A stretch of DNA of 64,000 nt, taken from contig QANY01002375.1 in the NCBI GenBank assembly GCA_003255025.1, positions 2,238,647-2,302,646 of the forward strand, written 5' to 3'. The position numbers and the translations under genes were made by a program. Positions within the stretch are counted from its first letter, which is position 1. Each line of letters starts with the position of its first letter. The stretch comes from Datisca glomerata. Its lineage: Eukaryota; Streptophyta; Magnoliopsida; Cucurbitales; Datiscaceae. Below the pieces are notes generated by a model. It did not search any database. It was given only the letters and a program-made list of their open reading frames with translations, and was not told the DNA's origin. This document shows positions 22,240 through 34,999 of the stretch, one piece after another.

Positions 22240-24370
22240 TACTATAATGTCATTCAGGTCCGCTTCCCCATATCCCACTGATGATATATGGACCTTCCCA
22301 TCTGGCGAAGGCTTCAGCCTCAATCTATTTGGTGAAGTAATCTGTTGCGACCAACAAGAAGCGCTTCTGAGCAGGTGTTGTGGGGAGTGATCCAACAATG
22401 TCTAGATCGCGCTACATGAACGGCCAAGGACTTGCTACATTTTTTAGTTCTCCAAGGGCCATTTTGACTATGGGTGCAAAGCGTTGACACTTATCACATT
22501 TCTTTGAATACATTTTAGTGTTTTGGTGCATCTTTGGCCAGTAGTACCCTTCGTTCATCACTTTTTGTGTTAAAGATCTGCCCCTAGTATGAATTTTCAC
22601 ATATTCCTTCTTGTATTTCTGCTAATACATATTGTGTTTCCTTATCTCATAGGCACTTCAGGGTACTAGCCTGTAAAATATTTTTTGTATAATAGTTCAT
22701 TTATCAATGTGTACCTGGCGCTCCGTTGTTGTACTTTCCTGGCGAGAAGCTTGTACTTCAAAAATATTCCCTTTTTAAGATAGCTTATTATGCCATCCTG
22801 CCAGCTGGGTTCCCTTTCTACTTCAACGTCAGCTACACTATTCCAAAGGAGCGAGACGCTTGGTTTTTCTAGAAATTCTATCAGGGCGTTTCTCTTGTAC
22901 TAGAATTGCAACGATGATCCTAAGTTTGACAATGCGTCAGCGTCCCTATTCTTGGTTCTCAAGATTTGTTGGATTTCTTAGCTTTTCAATGTGTCTAAGA
23001 GGTCCTTCATCCGTTGCAAGTAGTTTATCATCCTTTCATCTTTCGTTGTATATTCTCATGTTACCTATTTTACAATTAGCAAGGCATTATAGAATATTTT
23101 CACATCTATTACCTCATATTCCTATAACAAGGATACTCCCGCTATTAGTGTTTCATACTTCACTTCATTGTTTGACGTGATGAATCTGAAAGAGATGGAG
23201 TGCTCCAATGTTTCTCCAAAAGGGGATGTATTACCACCCATGCTCCTGCTCCTTTATTATTCGAAGAACTATCAACGTATAGTTTCTAGGGTGCGTTCTC
23301 AATTTCTTTGCGAGGTTCCCTTTATGCTTATCCCTCAGTGAAGTCCACAATGAAGTCTACCAATGCCTACCGTTTGGTTGACGTCCTGGGTTTGTAATGA
23401 ATGCCATGCTGGTTTAGCTCAATCGACCACTTCTTCATTCTCCCACATACTTCTGGTGAGTGCAGGGACTATTGATAGGTGAATCCCTCAACACTTTAAT
23501 GCTATCTGCCTGAAAATAGGGTATCAGTTTTCGTGCGGCGGTCATAATGGCCAGCACCAACTTCTCCATCCGTTTATACCTTACCTCGGCTGCTACTAGG
23601 CTTTTACTGGTGAAGTATACGGGTTTCTACTTTCTTCCTTCTTTCCTGATGAGTATGGCGCTGGTGGCAGCCGTCGAAATGGCAACATACAGCAGGAGTT
23701 TTTCACCTAGTATCGGCTTAGAGAGGAGAGGTGGTGTTGTCAGGTACTCCTTAATTCTACCAAGAGCTTCTTCACATTCTTCGTCCCACTCTTTTGCAGA
23801 ATTCTTTCTCAACTCTTAAAAAATGGTTTGCACTTATCAATAGACCTCAAGATGAATCCGTTCAGGTGTCCATCCTTCCGGTTAATCCCTATATCTCTCT
23901 TTAGCTCCATGGAGATTTCATCTCCATAATTGCCTTCACATTGTCTCGATTCACTTCGCTTCCCCGCTATGCCACCAGGTGCCCGAGGAATTTTCCCACA
24001 GTTACCCCGAATGTACATTTTTCTGGATTTAGCTTCATGGAGTTTTTTCTTAGAATAGTTAAGGCTTCTTCGAGGTCTCTAATATGGTTGAAGGGGTCCG
24101 CATTCACTGGAAGAACAAGGGTTCCCTCTGAATATTTGATGGACCCCGTTGAAACCTATCAACGGCTGTAAAGTTCCTTGTAACTTATGTTCTCCTATTA
24201 AATTTTCTTTAAGGTTGCCTCATATATAATGTTCACTGCACTCCTATCGTCAACCAAGACCCTCCTCAGTAAGCAGTTTCAGACTTGTATTGAAATAACA
24301 ATAGCATAGTTGTGATGACCGTCATGCTCCAAATCTAGATCATCGAACAGCAACAGTGGATTCTCGCTGA
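22240..24370 (-). pseudogene. Tat element 2 pol remnant (PR, RT end, RNase H, second RNase H, IN)
   Basis: Reading down the minus strand: protease from about 24330 to 24070 (QPLIGFN, VNADPFNHI) joins directly to the end of reverse transcriptase (EEALTILRKNSMKLNPEKCTF, KFLGHLV), so the RT fingers and palm are deleted. Ty3-type RNase H follows (23812-23627, WDEECEEALGRIKEYL). The second RNase H is at about 23300-22900 (ALIAGVSLL-like, with stops). Integrase follows with a good zinc-binding segment at 22600-22412 (NEGYYWPKMHQNTKMY, CDKCQRFAP). The integrase core reaches ATDYFTK and then jumps to WEGPYIISGIWG of the C-terminal module, so most of the catalytic core is lost. Confidence 0.82.
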
Positions 24371-24399
24371 TACTTGGGGATCCTTCTAGGTTCTTTTCC

Positions 24400-25923
24400 A
24401 GCATCTTCCTTTCCTTTCCTTCCTCGTGGTACCTTCCTACTCTGTAAGCGCGATAACTATGTCAACGATCCGAAGAGGTTGTTTCTCATTGTTGAGCTTG
24501 TATTCCCCGTCATTGTCCTTTTCAACATCCCATTTCTGCTCTTCTTTATTCATGAATTATCGGAGGTACCCATCTTTTATCAGTTGCTCGATGTAGTCTT
24601 TATGTTGGAAACAATCCCTTGTATAATGCCCATTGCTCATGTGAAATGAGCAATACTTATCTTTATCCTTATATATTGCCTCTTTTGTGAGCTTGGCTGG
24701 CCTTTGCAGCCAAGGCTTATGTTTGATCGTGTCCAAGACTTGGTTTATGAGAATGGTCAATGGCGTGTAAACCTTGCCCCTTGGGTGAAACTTGTCCGAG
24801 TCCCGCCTTCGGTACCCCATTCTTTCGTGGTTTCTATTTCCCCCGTCTTCTCCTTCCATTCCGTCAAATTTTTTTTCTTCATTCAGGTCTCGAACTTCTC
24901 ACCTATTTTCTTGACTCATTAGTCTTCCGTTCAGCCGCTTTCAGCAGGCTTCTTTTCTCTTCTTCTAGAATGATGTAGGCTTGCACCCTTTGAAAGGTTT
25001 CTACCATGGACAGTGGTTTCACATTGGATAGATCTTCAAAAGGGAGTGAGTTTGGGTCCAATCTATTGGTGAAGACCAGTCTGGAACTTGATCATCACAA
25101 TTTTAAATTTTTTGATCTCTCCCTTAAATCTATGGGTGTATTCCCATAATGACTCCCCTCTCTTGGTGGAAATCATCAAAATATATTTTTTGTCTTCCAT
25201 TACCGCTCGATATGTAGAGTACTATTCTAGGGAGACTTAGGACATAACAGTAAAATTAGTAATTGAATGCACAAGGAGTGAATGATACCATTTTAGAGCT
25301 GCTCTGTCAGGCTGGTAGGGAACATCCTGCACATCAATTTGTCATTGTGCTGATATAGCGCCATTATTTATTTGTACCGACGAAGGTGGTCAACGAGATC
25401 TATTTTTATCCGGTAACATTTAAATTGGGGGTCATGAACCTTTTGGGTACGAGTGCTATCAAGATTTCGAGGCTTAACAGAGCACAGGTGAGGGATTCGA
25501 GGTCGATCTTTCTTGTACTTCCCATGTTTCTCATGTCCATCATTTTCCGCTCTAGTAGCCTTTTTCACATTATTTTGGGATTGGACTTCTACTTCCTCTT
25601 TTTATACGTTTTTGTTGTTCCCGTGGTTCTCTTGCCTTACATCTTGCCTGTTGCCCCTAGTGGATTTCTCATTCCTCGTTATTCTCCCTTTGACTGACTT
25701 CGGCACGCGTCCTTGCCAATTCTTACTGAAGCGTGTTGATTTGGTCCTACATAGTCTGCCATGCACTACGCAACGCCTCCATGTTCCTTCTTTCCATTTT
25801 CCGCGTCCCATTTAGGATTGTCTGCGACATTTCAGTCAGTGAGGTTGGTTGATCCACATCATCATCTCCATTTTTGGTCTCGTCGCCCTCATTCAGGGTT
25901 GCGTCCGATCTGGTTCTAGGCAT
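24400..25923 (-). pseudogene. Tat element 2 gag remnant
   Basis: The gag start at 25923 reads MPRTRSDATLNEGDET, closely like gag of element 3 (MPRTISNTALNEDN). Downstream on the minus strand, RRNMEALRSAWQTM and ELARTRAEVSQ mark the N-terminal region. At 24859-24557 the C-terminal part contains KYCSFHMSNGHYTRDC, the Cys/His finger used in Tat gag proteins. Several stop codons and frame changes interrupt it. It starts 44 bases inside the primer binding site, as expected for gag. Confidence 0.8.
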
Positions 25924-25966
25924 TTTGATGTTTCCGGGGTGTGTTTCTCAAGCTTTTCTCCCAGCT

Positions 25967-25982
25967 CTCAATGAAAGCACCA
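25967..25982 (-). other. Primer binding site of Tat element 2
   Basis: The minus strand reads TGGTGCTTTCATTGAG three bases inside the 5' LTR (which ends ...TTTACA at 25986). The same sequence with one change is at 48530-48543 in element 3, and a derivative (TTTGATACTTTCATTGAG) follows the LTR remnants of element 1. Its position and leading TGG fit a tRNA primer site; I cannot assign the tRNA. Confidence 0.55.
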
Positions 25983-25985
25983 AAA

Positions 25986-26466
25986 TGTAAAGGAAATTTT
26001 CCCACGCGAATAAAGTCGTAGTAATTATCGATGAAAAATGATGAAAGGGTTAGAGAGTGAGAGAGAGAGAGAATGGTTAATGCTCTGAGTATTACTTTCG
26101 TTGTATTGAAAAGATTGTGTCCTTTTTTACTCATTACACGAGCTTTACATAGGCATCAACTTTAACAACAAAAAAGTAAAAGGAGAGGGATGACCCCCCC
26201 TCTCCTCAATGTTTTCGGAAGTTTTATCATGCCTGTAAGATCTCGCCCATACTTATGAGATTTCTTGTCAGGCATGTGCCCCTTCATTTCATCTATTCCC
26301 TCCATTTGTCTCATTCCTATGTCTTTCAGCCGCCAATACAGCCATGTAACATTTTCTTCTGATTAAAATCACCTTCTCCGCATTCTCGTGCGGTTGAGAT
26401 ATTCTCACTTCCTCTTGATCGATCATTTCCGTTCACGTGGCTAAGTGTAGATTTTCTACTTGTTCA
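25986..26466 (-). repeat. 5' LTR of Tat element 2
   Basis: In plus-strand order it starts TGTAAAGG and ends CTACTTGTTCA, matching the LTR pair of Tat element 3 (34203-34712 and 48548-49071). It includes the conserved GA-rich tract near 26050. The matching 3' LTR is not seen near 19.6 kb, where the element is cut by the copia remnant. Confidence 0.8.
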
Positions 26467-27393
26467 TTTTTCATTGAATTTTCATAAATTAGAATTTTTG
26501 TTTTTATTGCTATAATAATTTTTTACGATAACTTATTTCATAGGTATTATAATATTGAGTTGATAATTTGTTGATTAATTTAAATATTAACTAAATCTAC
26601 AATTATTATTTTTAGTTATTTTTCAAAATAATTTTTGGGTGATAGTTGCGTTAAAAACTAATAAAGAAAGAAATGGTTATGATTTAAACAGTCATTAATA
26701 CTGCTTTGTCCTCATTCCACTATCAAAAGTTAAAACTGTTGGAAAATGGTTTTGAGCAGTTCTAACTAAGATAGAAGGAGCTCTGTTTCAGAATTTTCTA
26801 ATTAATGTAGTCAAAAATATGTTCCAAGCAATTTTCTGGTTTTACAACTTCAATGATTTAAATTATTTGTTTTTACCGATTCCTTTATACTAACATTAAT
26901 TGTGCCGCCACTTTTCTTTGTTAATCGGTTTTTCCATTTTTTAAATTTCCTTGTTCCCACATTACAGTGCTTCAAAATTGGTTTTGAAATTATTTTTATA
27001 ATAATTCAGTAAATTGTTTAGTGCACAATCCTTTTTTTGTGATATGTTTCTGGGTGTTTGTAAATTTCACTGTTGAACTTTGTTTATTCAATATAAAGTT
27101 TCTTGAATTCAGTTGAGGCTGTGCAATTAGTATATTGTTTCGCAGTGTTTGGGTGAATCATTTCATAATTGTTGATGTCGTTATCCTCATATATTTAATC
27201 TTGAAGACTTTGATATCTGTGACTTCCTTTCCTTGGCATATTATGTAAAGAGTTTTAATAGAATTTTGGTTTTAGTTCTTTCTAATTTTCAAGCTGATTT
27301 ATTTCATTTTCTATTTTTTAACATAAAATGGATCATCTAATAATGCCATTCCTAATATGAGTATTGGCAATATAAATCATAAGGAAAAGCTTA

Positions 27394-28249
27394 AAAAATT
27401 CAATGGTTCAGATTTCAAATATTAACAACAGAAAATATTATTTTATCTTATAACATTGAATTCGGCTACGTTTCTTAAAGAATAAGCACTTGTTTTATCA
27501 ATAGGAGAAGTTGATAAAGAGAAAGTTGTTGCTTTAGATGCATGGAAACATGCTGATTTCTTGTGTAGAAATTACATCCTCAATGGACTTGACAATATAT
27601 TGTTGAATGTATATTGATCGATAGACAATGCAAAAGGTCAATGGGAGTCTTTGGACAAGAAATACAAGACCAAAGATGCCGGTATGAAGAAATTCATAGT
27701 CGGTAGATTTTTGGAATTTGATATGCTTGATTCAAAGAACTTCGAGTTATTCTTCATGATATTCATGCTGAGGGTGTGTCTCTTAGTGAATTTTTCCAAG
27801 TAGCTGCAATTATTGAAAAATTATCTTCCTCTTGAAAAGATTTTAAGACTTATTTCAAGCATAAACGTAAAGAGATGACACTTGAAGAGCATATAGTCCA
27901 TTTGAGGATTGAGGAAGATAAAAGATTATCCAAGAAAAAGAGCGGTTGCCACCCTATAGTTTCTAAAACTAACATCGTGGAAAAATGGGCAAAGACCAAT
28001 AAAAAGAGGAAACATTCTGGTGAAGGTCCAAGTAAAAAACATAATAATGCCAAGAAGTTCAAAGGCAAATGCTACAATTGTGGTATACAAGGACATCTAT
28101 CTAAAGGTTGTCGAAAGCCTAAGAACTTGAAAAGGAAGAATGATCAAGCTAATGTAACTGAAATGGACAAGCTATCTTATGGCATTGAAGACCTAAATCT
28201 TGATGTGGTTGTCTCCAAATGTAATATAGTAGGGGGTCTTAAAGAATGT
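27394..28249 (+). pseudogene. Copia gag (UBN2 type) with zinc knuckle
   Basis: The first part reads [48 protein letters not shown], characteristic of copia gag. Stop codons interrupt it, for example where the usual W of KxWQQK should be and at 27616. The second part is open from 27875: HIVHLRIEEDKR, a Lys-rich stretch and the CCHC nucleocapsid finger CYNCGIQGHLSKGC. A stop (TAG, 28250-28252) separates it from the protease. Confidence 0.88.
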
Positions 28250-29316
28250 TAGGTGGACACAGATGCTACTCGTCACATTTATGCAAATAAAGGAATATTC
28301 ACTACTTACACACTAGTGGGAAATGGAAAACAACTGATCATGGGGAACTCTTCTATTTCTAATGTCGATGGGAAAGGAAAAGTAATTTTAAAGATGACAT
28401 CACGCAAGGAGCTTACCCTCAATGATGTTCTTCATGTGTCTGACATTCACAAGAATTTAGTGTATGGGTCGTTGCTTAGCAAAAATAAGTTTAAGTTGGT
28501 GTTTGTCTCTAATAAATTTATACTCTCTAAGAATGATATGTATGTGGAAAAGGGTTATATATGTGATGGGTTTTTTAAGATGAATGTTATGAATGTTGTA
28601 CCACAATCTTCTATTAATAATAATAAATGTTCTTCTACTTACTTGCTTGAGCCTTCTCATTTATGGCATGCTAGATTAAGACATGTAAACTTTAATTCTT
28701 TGAGAAGGCTAAGTAGTATGAATCTTTTACCTAACTTCAAAATTGAGATTTGTGTGGAATCAAAGATGACAAGATCACATTTTCATATTATTGAAAGGTG
28801 TACTGAGCCTCTAGGGTTAATTCACTCTGACATTTGTGATTTAAAGTTTGTGCAAACTGGAGGTGGTAAAAAATATTTCATCACATTTATAGTTGATTGC
28901 ACTAGATATTTTTATGTGTATTTGCCACGAAGCAAAGATGAGGCGATTGAAGTGTTTCGACAGTACAAGAATGAAGTTGAGAATCAACTTAGTAAAAAGA
29001 TAAATGCGATAAGGAATGATAGAGGTAGTGAATATGATTCACCTTTTGAACAATTTTGTTCAGAACATGGAATCATTCACCAAGCTACTGCTCCTTACTC
29101 ACCTCAATCGAATGGTGTTGTTGAATGTAAAAATAGAACACTAAAGGAAATGATGAATGCTATGTTGATTAGTTCTGGTTTACCTCAAAACTTGTGAAGG
29201 GAAGCCTTGCTTTCTGCTAATTATATTCTAAATAGAATACATCACAAGAAAACACATAAAATACCCTATAAGTTATGGAAAGGTACAAATCCTACCTTTA
29301 AATACCTAAAAGTGTG
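28250..29316 (+). pseudogene. Copia protease and integrase
   Basis: At the protease start a TAG replaces the usual Trp, and the active-site triad reads DTDA instead of D(T/S)GA, so the protease is dead. Then come the pre-integrase domain ([22 protein letters not shown]) and the integrase core with [16 protein letters not shown] and [19 protein letters not shown], which hold the Asp, Asp and Glu of the catalytic set. The 314-codon open stretch stops at 29195-29197 (TGA where a Trp codon is expected). The frame runs on to YLKVW and then meets a G homopolymer. Confidence 0.9.
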
Positions 29317-29356
29317 GGGGGGGGGGGGGGGTTAGAAAGGNGGGGGGTTAGCAAAG

Positions 29357-30500
29357 GTGGCAGTTCCTAAACCTAAAAAGGTTAAGATAGACCCTAAAAC
29401 CATTGACTGTGTGTTCATCGGTTATGCTAACAACAGTAGTGCATATCGATTCCTTGTTTATAAATCTGAGATTCCTGATGTGCAAGTTAATACAATAATA
29501 GAATCAAAGAATGATGCATTCCTTGAGAATATAACTCCATATAGCATGCCACAAGAGACAAGCTCATATAAAAGAAATCATGATGCTATGACTAACATGA
29601 ATCAAGAATCCATTATTGAGGAGGAACCTAGGCGTAGCAAGAGTGCAAGGACTACAACGTCCTTTAGACCATATTTTCTAACATATTTGTTGGAAAACAA
29701 ACCACAACCTTTCAAAGAAGCCATGTCTTCTTCTGAAGCTTTATATTGGAAAGAAGCTGTAAATGGTGAAATGTAATCTAGTATGCAAAATCATACCTGT
29801 GAATTGGTTGATCTTCCAGCTGGAATAAACCATTAGGGTGTAAGTGGATCTTTAAAAGAAAATTGAAAGCAGATGGATCAATAGATAAATATAAAGCACG
29901 ACTTGTCGCTAAAGGCTACAAGCAAAGAGAAGGACTAGATTATTTTGATACTTATTCGCTAGTTACAAGAATCACATCCATTCGTTTGCTTATTGCTATA
30001 GCAACATTGCATGGACTTGAGATTCATCAAATGGATGTTAAACACCTTTCTTAAATGGAGAATTGGATGAAGAAATATATATGGAACAACCAGAAGGATT
30101 CATTGCTCTAGGGCAAGAAAAGAAAATTTGTAGATTAGTCAAATCATTATATGGTTTGAAACAAGCTCCAAAATAATGGCATGAAAAATTTGACAATGTG
30201 ATGTTGTCGAATGGTTTTAAAATTAATGAGTGTGATAAATGTGTTTATGTAAGAACCACTCAGAAAGGATATGTCATTGTATATTTATATGTAGATGATA
30301 TGCTAATAATGGGTAGCAATCTAGACATCATTAAGTCTACTAAGCAATTGCTAGCTAGTAGATTTGAAATGAAAGATATGAGTGTTGCTGATGTGATACT
30401 AGGAATTAAAATTTCTAGAACAACTAATGGATTAATTTTAACTAAACAAATTACATTGAAAAAATACTTGATAAGTTCAAGAAGTACAATATCAATCTAG
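29357..30500 (+). pseudogene. Copia reverse transcriptase
   Basis: It opens with the integrase tail (AVPKPKKVKIDPKTIDCVFI) and a linker, then reverse transcriptase. [38 protein letters not shown], a one-base shift near 30045, [20 protein letters not shown], a TAA stop at about 30174, and the palm YLYVDDMLIMG at about 30281-30312 follow in order. It continues FEMKDMSVADVILGIK to 30500. Confidence 0.9.
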
Positions 30501-30559
30501 TAATGACATCAGTGGATGTGAACCTTCATCTAGTATCTAATACTGGTGAGAGCGTATCA

Positions 30560-31240
30560 CAATGAGGATACTCTCGTATAATAGGCAGTTTAATGTATGT
30601 CATGAACTATACTCGGCTTGACGTAGCTTATGCAGTAAGTAAGCTAAGTCGTTATATGAGTAACCCTAGTTCAAATCATTGGAAGGCCATTGTTAGAGTT
30701 TTAGGTATTTAAAACATACTAAAAACTTTGGGCTACACTTTACGAGATATCCAGCTGTAATTGAAGGTTATAGTGATGCAAACTGGATATCAGATACAAA
30801 AGACTCTAAATCCACGAGTGGATATGTTTTTACTCTTGAAGGTGCAGCAGTATCTTGGAAATCTTCTAAGAAAACTTGTATTGTTACGTCTACTATGAAA
30901 TCTGAGTTCATAGCGTTAGACAAACCTGGAGAAGAAGCAGAATGGCTTTATAATTTCTCAGAGGATGTTCTGAATTGACATATTCTTATGCCTGCAATAT
31001 TTATACATTGCAATAGCCAATCGACAATAGGAAGAGAACAAAACAAAATCAATAATGGGAAGTCTTGACATATACGTCAGAGACACAATACTGTTAGGCA
31101 ATTTCTCTCAAATAGAATTATTTCATTGACTATGTAAAGTCAAAAGACAATATAGTGGATCTGTTAACTAAAGGTGTGATACGATATCAAGTAGAAAGAT
31201 CATCGAGGGGAATGGGCTTAAAGCCTATAACTAATCAAGA
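30560..31240 (+). pseudogene. Copia RNase H
   Basis: The stretch contains [21 protein letters not shown] (with a shift), [48 protein letters not shown] and the end SSRGMGLKPI, all typical of copia RNase H. Many changes disrupt the final third. The 590 bases after it are the 3' untranslated part before the LTR. Confidence 0.85.
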
Positions 31241-31828
31241 GTCGCCATAGTGGCAACCCAACCTAGCTGATTGGAGATCCCAAGATCTAGGTTTAAAGGG
31301 ACAACCGAACTATGTTAGTCAGTATGCACTGAGGATATATTTTCTCTTACACATTCCTATGATGAGACAGTGCACATCTTCCGTGAGTAATAGGATAAGT
31401 TACGCTTTTAATGATTTCTATAGCTTGTACATATACAACTGGAGTATAGCAGGATACTCTTCATGGAAATCACCTATGTGAGTGTGAAGAGGGCCGCTTC
31501 TAGGAGAATTTATAGGCTTAATTCTCTAAAACACTCATGAAATCAGGTGGTGTTCAAGGCCAAAATGAATGCAAACATAAGAATCATTTGTGTCCGAAGG
31601 GGAACTATTTCAATTTTATTGTCTTGGTTTACAGAAAAAGCTGACAATTCAAAGACATCAAATCTACTGATTAGCTAGTAAATCCGATAGAATCTCACTA
31701 TGGAAAGTTCAAAGTCTTTGGCTACTATTCCTGATGCAGCTAGTCTTCATTTGTAATCAAACTAATGTTTTCATCACATTTTCATATGCACATCTATAAG
31801 CAAGCCGATTTTCATTCATGTGGGGGAT

Positions 31829-32531
31829 TGTTGGAAAATGGTTTTGGCATTGCATTAATTGAACAGTTTTAACTAAGATAGAATGAGCTTTAATTCTGAA
31901 ATTCTATAATTAATGTAGCTACGTGTTTATTCTCAGTTAATAGAATAACGTGATTTATGTTTTTGTCAAAACCCATTATCGGTGTATGAGAAACTGTCTA
32001 TTATGGTGACCACTCAATAATTTCTTTGTGACTTTTGGTGATAACCATTATGAAATGGGACAATCATTCAAGTTGTGGCAACCATTATGAAAAGGGAGAA
32101 CCATTTATTGTGAAAGTGGATAACCATTCAATGGCTATAAATACATTGGTGTAAACAAAAGGAGAACACCTTTGACATTCCCTATTTTTGAAAAAAAAAT
32201 TAAACTATCTTATTTTTTCTACTTTACATTACCATTAGTCATTCACTTTCAGTTTGATTACAAGACATACATTGGTTTGTCGGTTCTTGTGCGAGTGTAA
32301 TGCTTCTTCCGCAAGAACGAAGTCTGTTTTATCCTAAGAGATGATTCCTTACACGCCTTAAGCACAGTAGAAGGTGCAAGTTTATTTTAAGAAGACATTA
32401 TGAATTTGTTAGACTCAGACTTAAATTCTAGATTTTTCATTTAAATTAACGAGTTTTGTAAATTATTTTCTACTCATTTATTTATTTATTTTTCTTATTT
32501 GTTACAGTGAACTGATAATATAATTATAACA
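31829..32531 (+). repeat. 3' LTR of the copia element at 26737-32531
   Basis: It starts TGTTGGAAAATGG directly after the polypurine tract and ends ATAATTATAACA, giving 703 bases. A TATA-like GCTATAAATACATTGG lies at about 32134. The AAAAC that follows matches the base run before the 5' LTR, which fixes this end. Confidence 0.82.
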
Positions 32532-32536
32532 AAAAC

Positions 32537-33879
32537 TTCATCAATGGATTATTCATAGAAAAAACTTAATATCCAAGTGTGGAATATAGTGGTTTGAAGA
32601 CTTTATTTGACTAAAGTTACTGAAAATGCACTCTCTCGTGTTTATGTTCGTAACATTTTTATGGTACGAGATTAATATACTCTTGAATCAACCTTCAATG
32701 GGTACTGGCCCGTACTAAAAAAAATCAATGTGAATAATATAAAAGTTACTGGAAGAAGTGCTGAAAGTCAGGGAGAGTCAGTCAAATTAATTAGTCCTTC
32801 GAAAATTGCGATAAAAATTAAACCAAAGAATTCAGATCCTTTTTGTTCATACTCACGCACGATCTGCACATTGCTCCATGCTAATGTTCATCGGGATCTC
32901 CCATCTTCCTTTTTTAAGTGCATTATAATTGAAAATTAAATCTTCCTTTAAACATGGACAGAACCAACCATTAGGGTTTAGATTAAATCCAAAAGATCAA
33001 TTATCATTGAGCAAAAATTATTTCAACAACTTAATTCTGCATACATTTTTTCCAACAATTACGCAGAGGTTATTCATTTTTATTACCATAATACGAAATG
33101 TAAAAAAATATATTTCTTAATTATTTTCTTACTATTTTTTCATTCAATCGTTTTAAATTTCAAATACAAAGAAAATAAAAATAGATATATTCTCAAACAT
33201 TGATATATATATTATGAAAAATGGCATTGATCTATGAGGGATTTTTCAGAATAAAATTGTCCTGTAGATTTAACAACAATGAAAATAAAAAATGTGTTCG
33301 AATAGTTATGATAAATTATAGGCAAGTTAGAATAATTTACCCTAACTTGTACCTAAAGTTTGTCGTTTGTCATAATATCCAAATTATGTAGGAGAGAAAC
33401 TAAGTTCAAGAAGGCTTTGTGGTCCAAACATTATAAATTAAAAAAAGGGGGTGGAAATTGAGAAAAGTAGAAGCAAGAATTTATTTAATATTAATGTGGG
33501 AGAGCGAAAAGGGAATCCATGTGAACTGAAGAGTTAAGTAGGAGTTATAATAAGAAATAGTTTTGAGAAAGATTTGACAGCTAAGTTTGTTTTTAAATTT
33601 ATGTAGCTTGAAGATGTCGTAATTTGAGAAGTTTTCGACTTTTATTAATTAGAAAATAATTTAATTAATTAATTAATAGTAGAAGGTGTTGGAGCTTTTG
33701 TCTTTTCATCAACCATCAAGGTTCTCTTATATTAAGGACGATTACAGGGTCAGATGAAAACAATCAAATATCTATGTTACTGCAGATAGTTTGGGACTGT
33801 GCAGAGGGATTTTTTTAACCTCTACAATTGAAGACTGTTCAGTCTTCAGTATATTTGTCTAACTGCACAAAACTGTTAA
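32537..33879. other. Intergenic stretch
   Basis: This is AT-rich DNA with no credible gene or repeat. Short open frames near 32730-33120 have no recognisable features and are AT-biased noise. Confidence 0.5.
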
Positions 33880-34202
33880 AAAAAATTTCTCGCTAAATAG
33901 AGGAAACTTTTCACGTAGGATATATTTGATCGATGATGATTTAAGATTTGTATTGACAAAATTATTTCGGCGATAAAGCATACACAAACACATATTTCTA
34001 AATGCCTTTCACCGACGAACTATTTCATCGGTGATGATATAAGGGTTCTACCGTTAAATATATTAGTTGGTAAAAGGTTACTTCCGCCAACAACAACTAG
34101 TTTTGTCAGTGATTAGTGGACTTTTACTGACCAAAACTAGATTTTGTCGGTCAAAGGTATTACCAGAGTGGGAGTAAGATAAGGTTGAGCCATGACAACA
34201 AC
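33880..34202. mobile_element. CACTA-like subterminal sequence, left of Tat element 3
   Basis: It contains repeated short motifs such as CACCGACGAACTATTTCATCGG and TTTTGTCGGTCAAAGG. An inverted pair, CTAGTTTTGTCAGT...ACTGACCAAAACTAG, lies at about 34098-34142. Such arrays are found near the ends of plant CACTA elements. No transposase is seen, and it is interrupted by the LTR at 34203. Similar motifs resume at 49072. Confidence 0.4.
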
Positions 34203-34712
34203 TGTAAAAGAATGTTTTGTCCAAACCATAGAGTCTCATTAATGATCAAGGAGAAATTATGAAGAGATTAGAGAGTGAGAGAGAGTAGACAATGCACTGA
34301 GTAATTTCATTGAATTAGATTTATCTTCTCATTTATTACCCAAGCCCTTATATAGGTCATAAAGTATAAATAGAATAATAATTTTGACAATAAAATAGTG
34401 AAAATGAGGGGAATGATCACCCTCTTCCCTATATGAGGGGAATGATCACCATCTCCCTTATATTTTCTCATGTTTTATTACACCTATAAGATCTCACCTA
34501 TCCTCATGGGAACTCTTGTCAGGTGTCGATCATTTCACTCTATCCATTCCTTTCAACTGTCTCATCTCATAATCTTTCAACTGTCAAATCAGTTATAGCC
34601 ACGTGATCTTTTATTGGGACTCAAATCTCTTTCTTCCCGTTCTCGCGTGGGGAGATCTTCTCGGTTGATCTTTTCTGCCCACGTGGCATAGTGCATGTTT
34701 CCTACTTGTTCA
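34203..34712 (-). repeat. 3' LTR of Tat element 3
   Basis: In plus-strand order it runs TGTAAAAG to CTACTTGTTCA and aligns with 48548-49071. On the minus strand there is a TATA box, CTATATAAGGG, around 34350. It has a GA-rich tract (34262-34286) and a direct repeat of about 30 bp beginning GAGGGGAATGATCACC. A purine-rich AATGGGGCAAA lies just inside on the minus strand, where the polypurine tract should be. Confidence 0.85.
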
Positions 34713-34999
34713 TTTGCCCCATTACATTCAATGAATTTAATTCGTAGAAGTGTAATGAATACACTCTACGTGTGTCCTGACAGAGGATTGATAGCTTCGC
34801 CCTTTTTCATCTCTTTACTCCTACAGATATTAATAACGCGTAGAAAAAAAAGGTACATTAAATTATAAAAACATATACGATCATCGCCTTGTGTGACACA
34901 TTTTCGGGAATGTCATTTTCACTGATCTATGTCGTTCCTCCTTCCTGTACTCGACTCTCAGTGCAAATCGTGCATTTTTAGAACACCCTCTTAACTTTT

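Larger units (their letters stand above)
26737..32531 (+). mobile_element. Ty1/copia retrotransposon, inactivated, with target duplication
   Basis: It is flanked by AAAAC at 26732-26736 and 32532-32536, a 5-bp target-site duplication. Both ends begin TGTTGGAAAATGG (26737, 31829), and a purine tract (GTGGGGGAT) precedes the 3' LTR. Inside, in order, lie gag, protease, integrase, reverse transcriptase and RNase H, which is the copia order, all with lesions. The two LTR starts agree only over roughly the first 75-90 bases. The 5' LTR therefore seems altered after that, and its end (near 27323, TTTTTTAACA) is uncertain. Confidence 0.87.
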
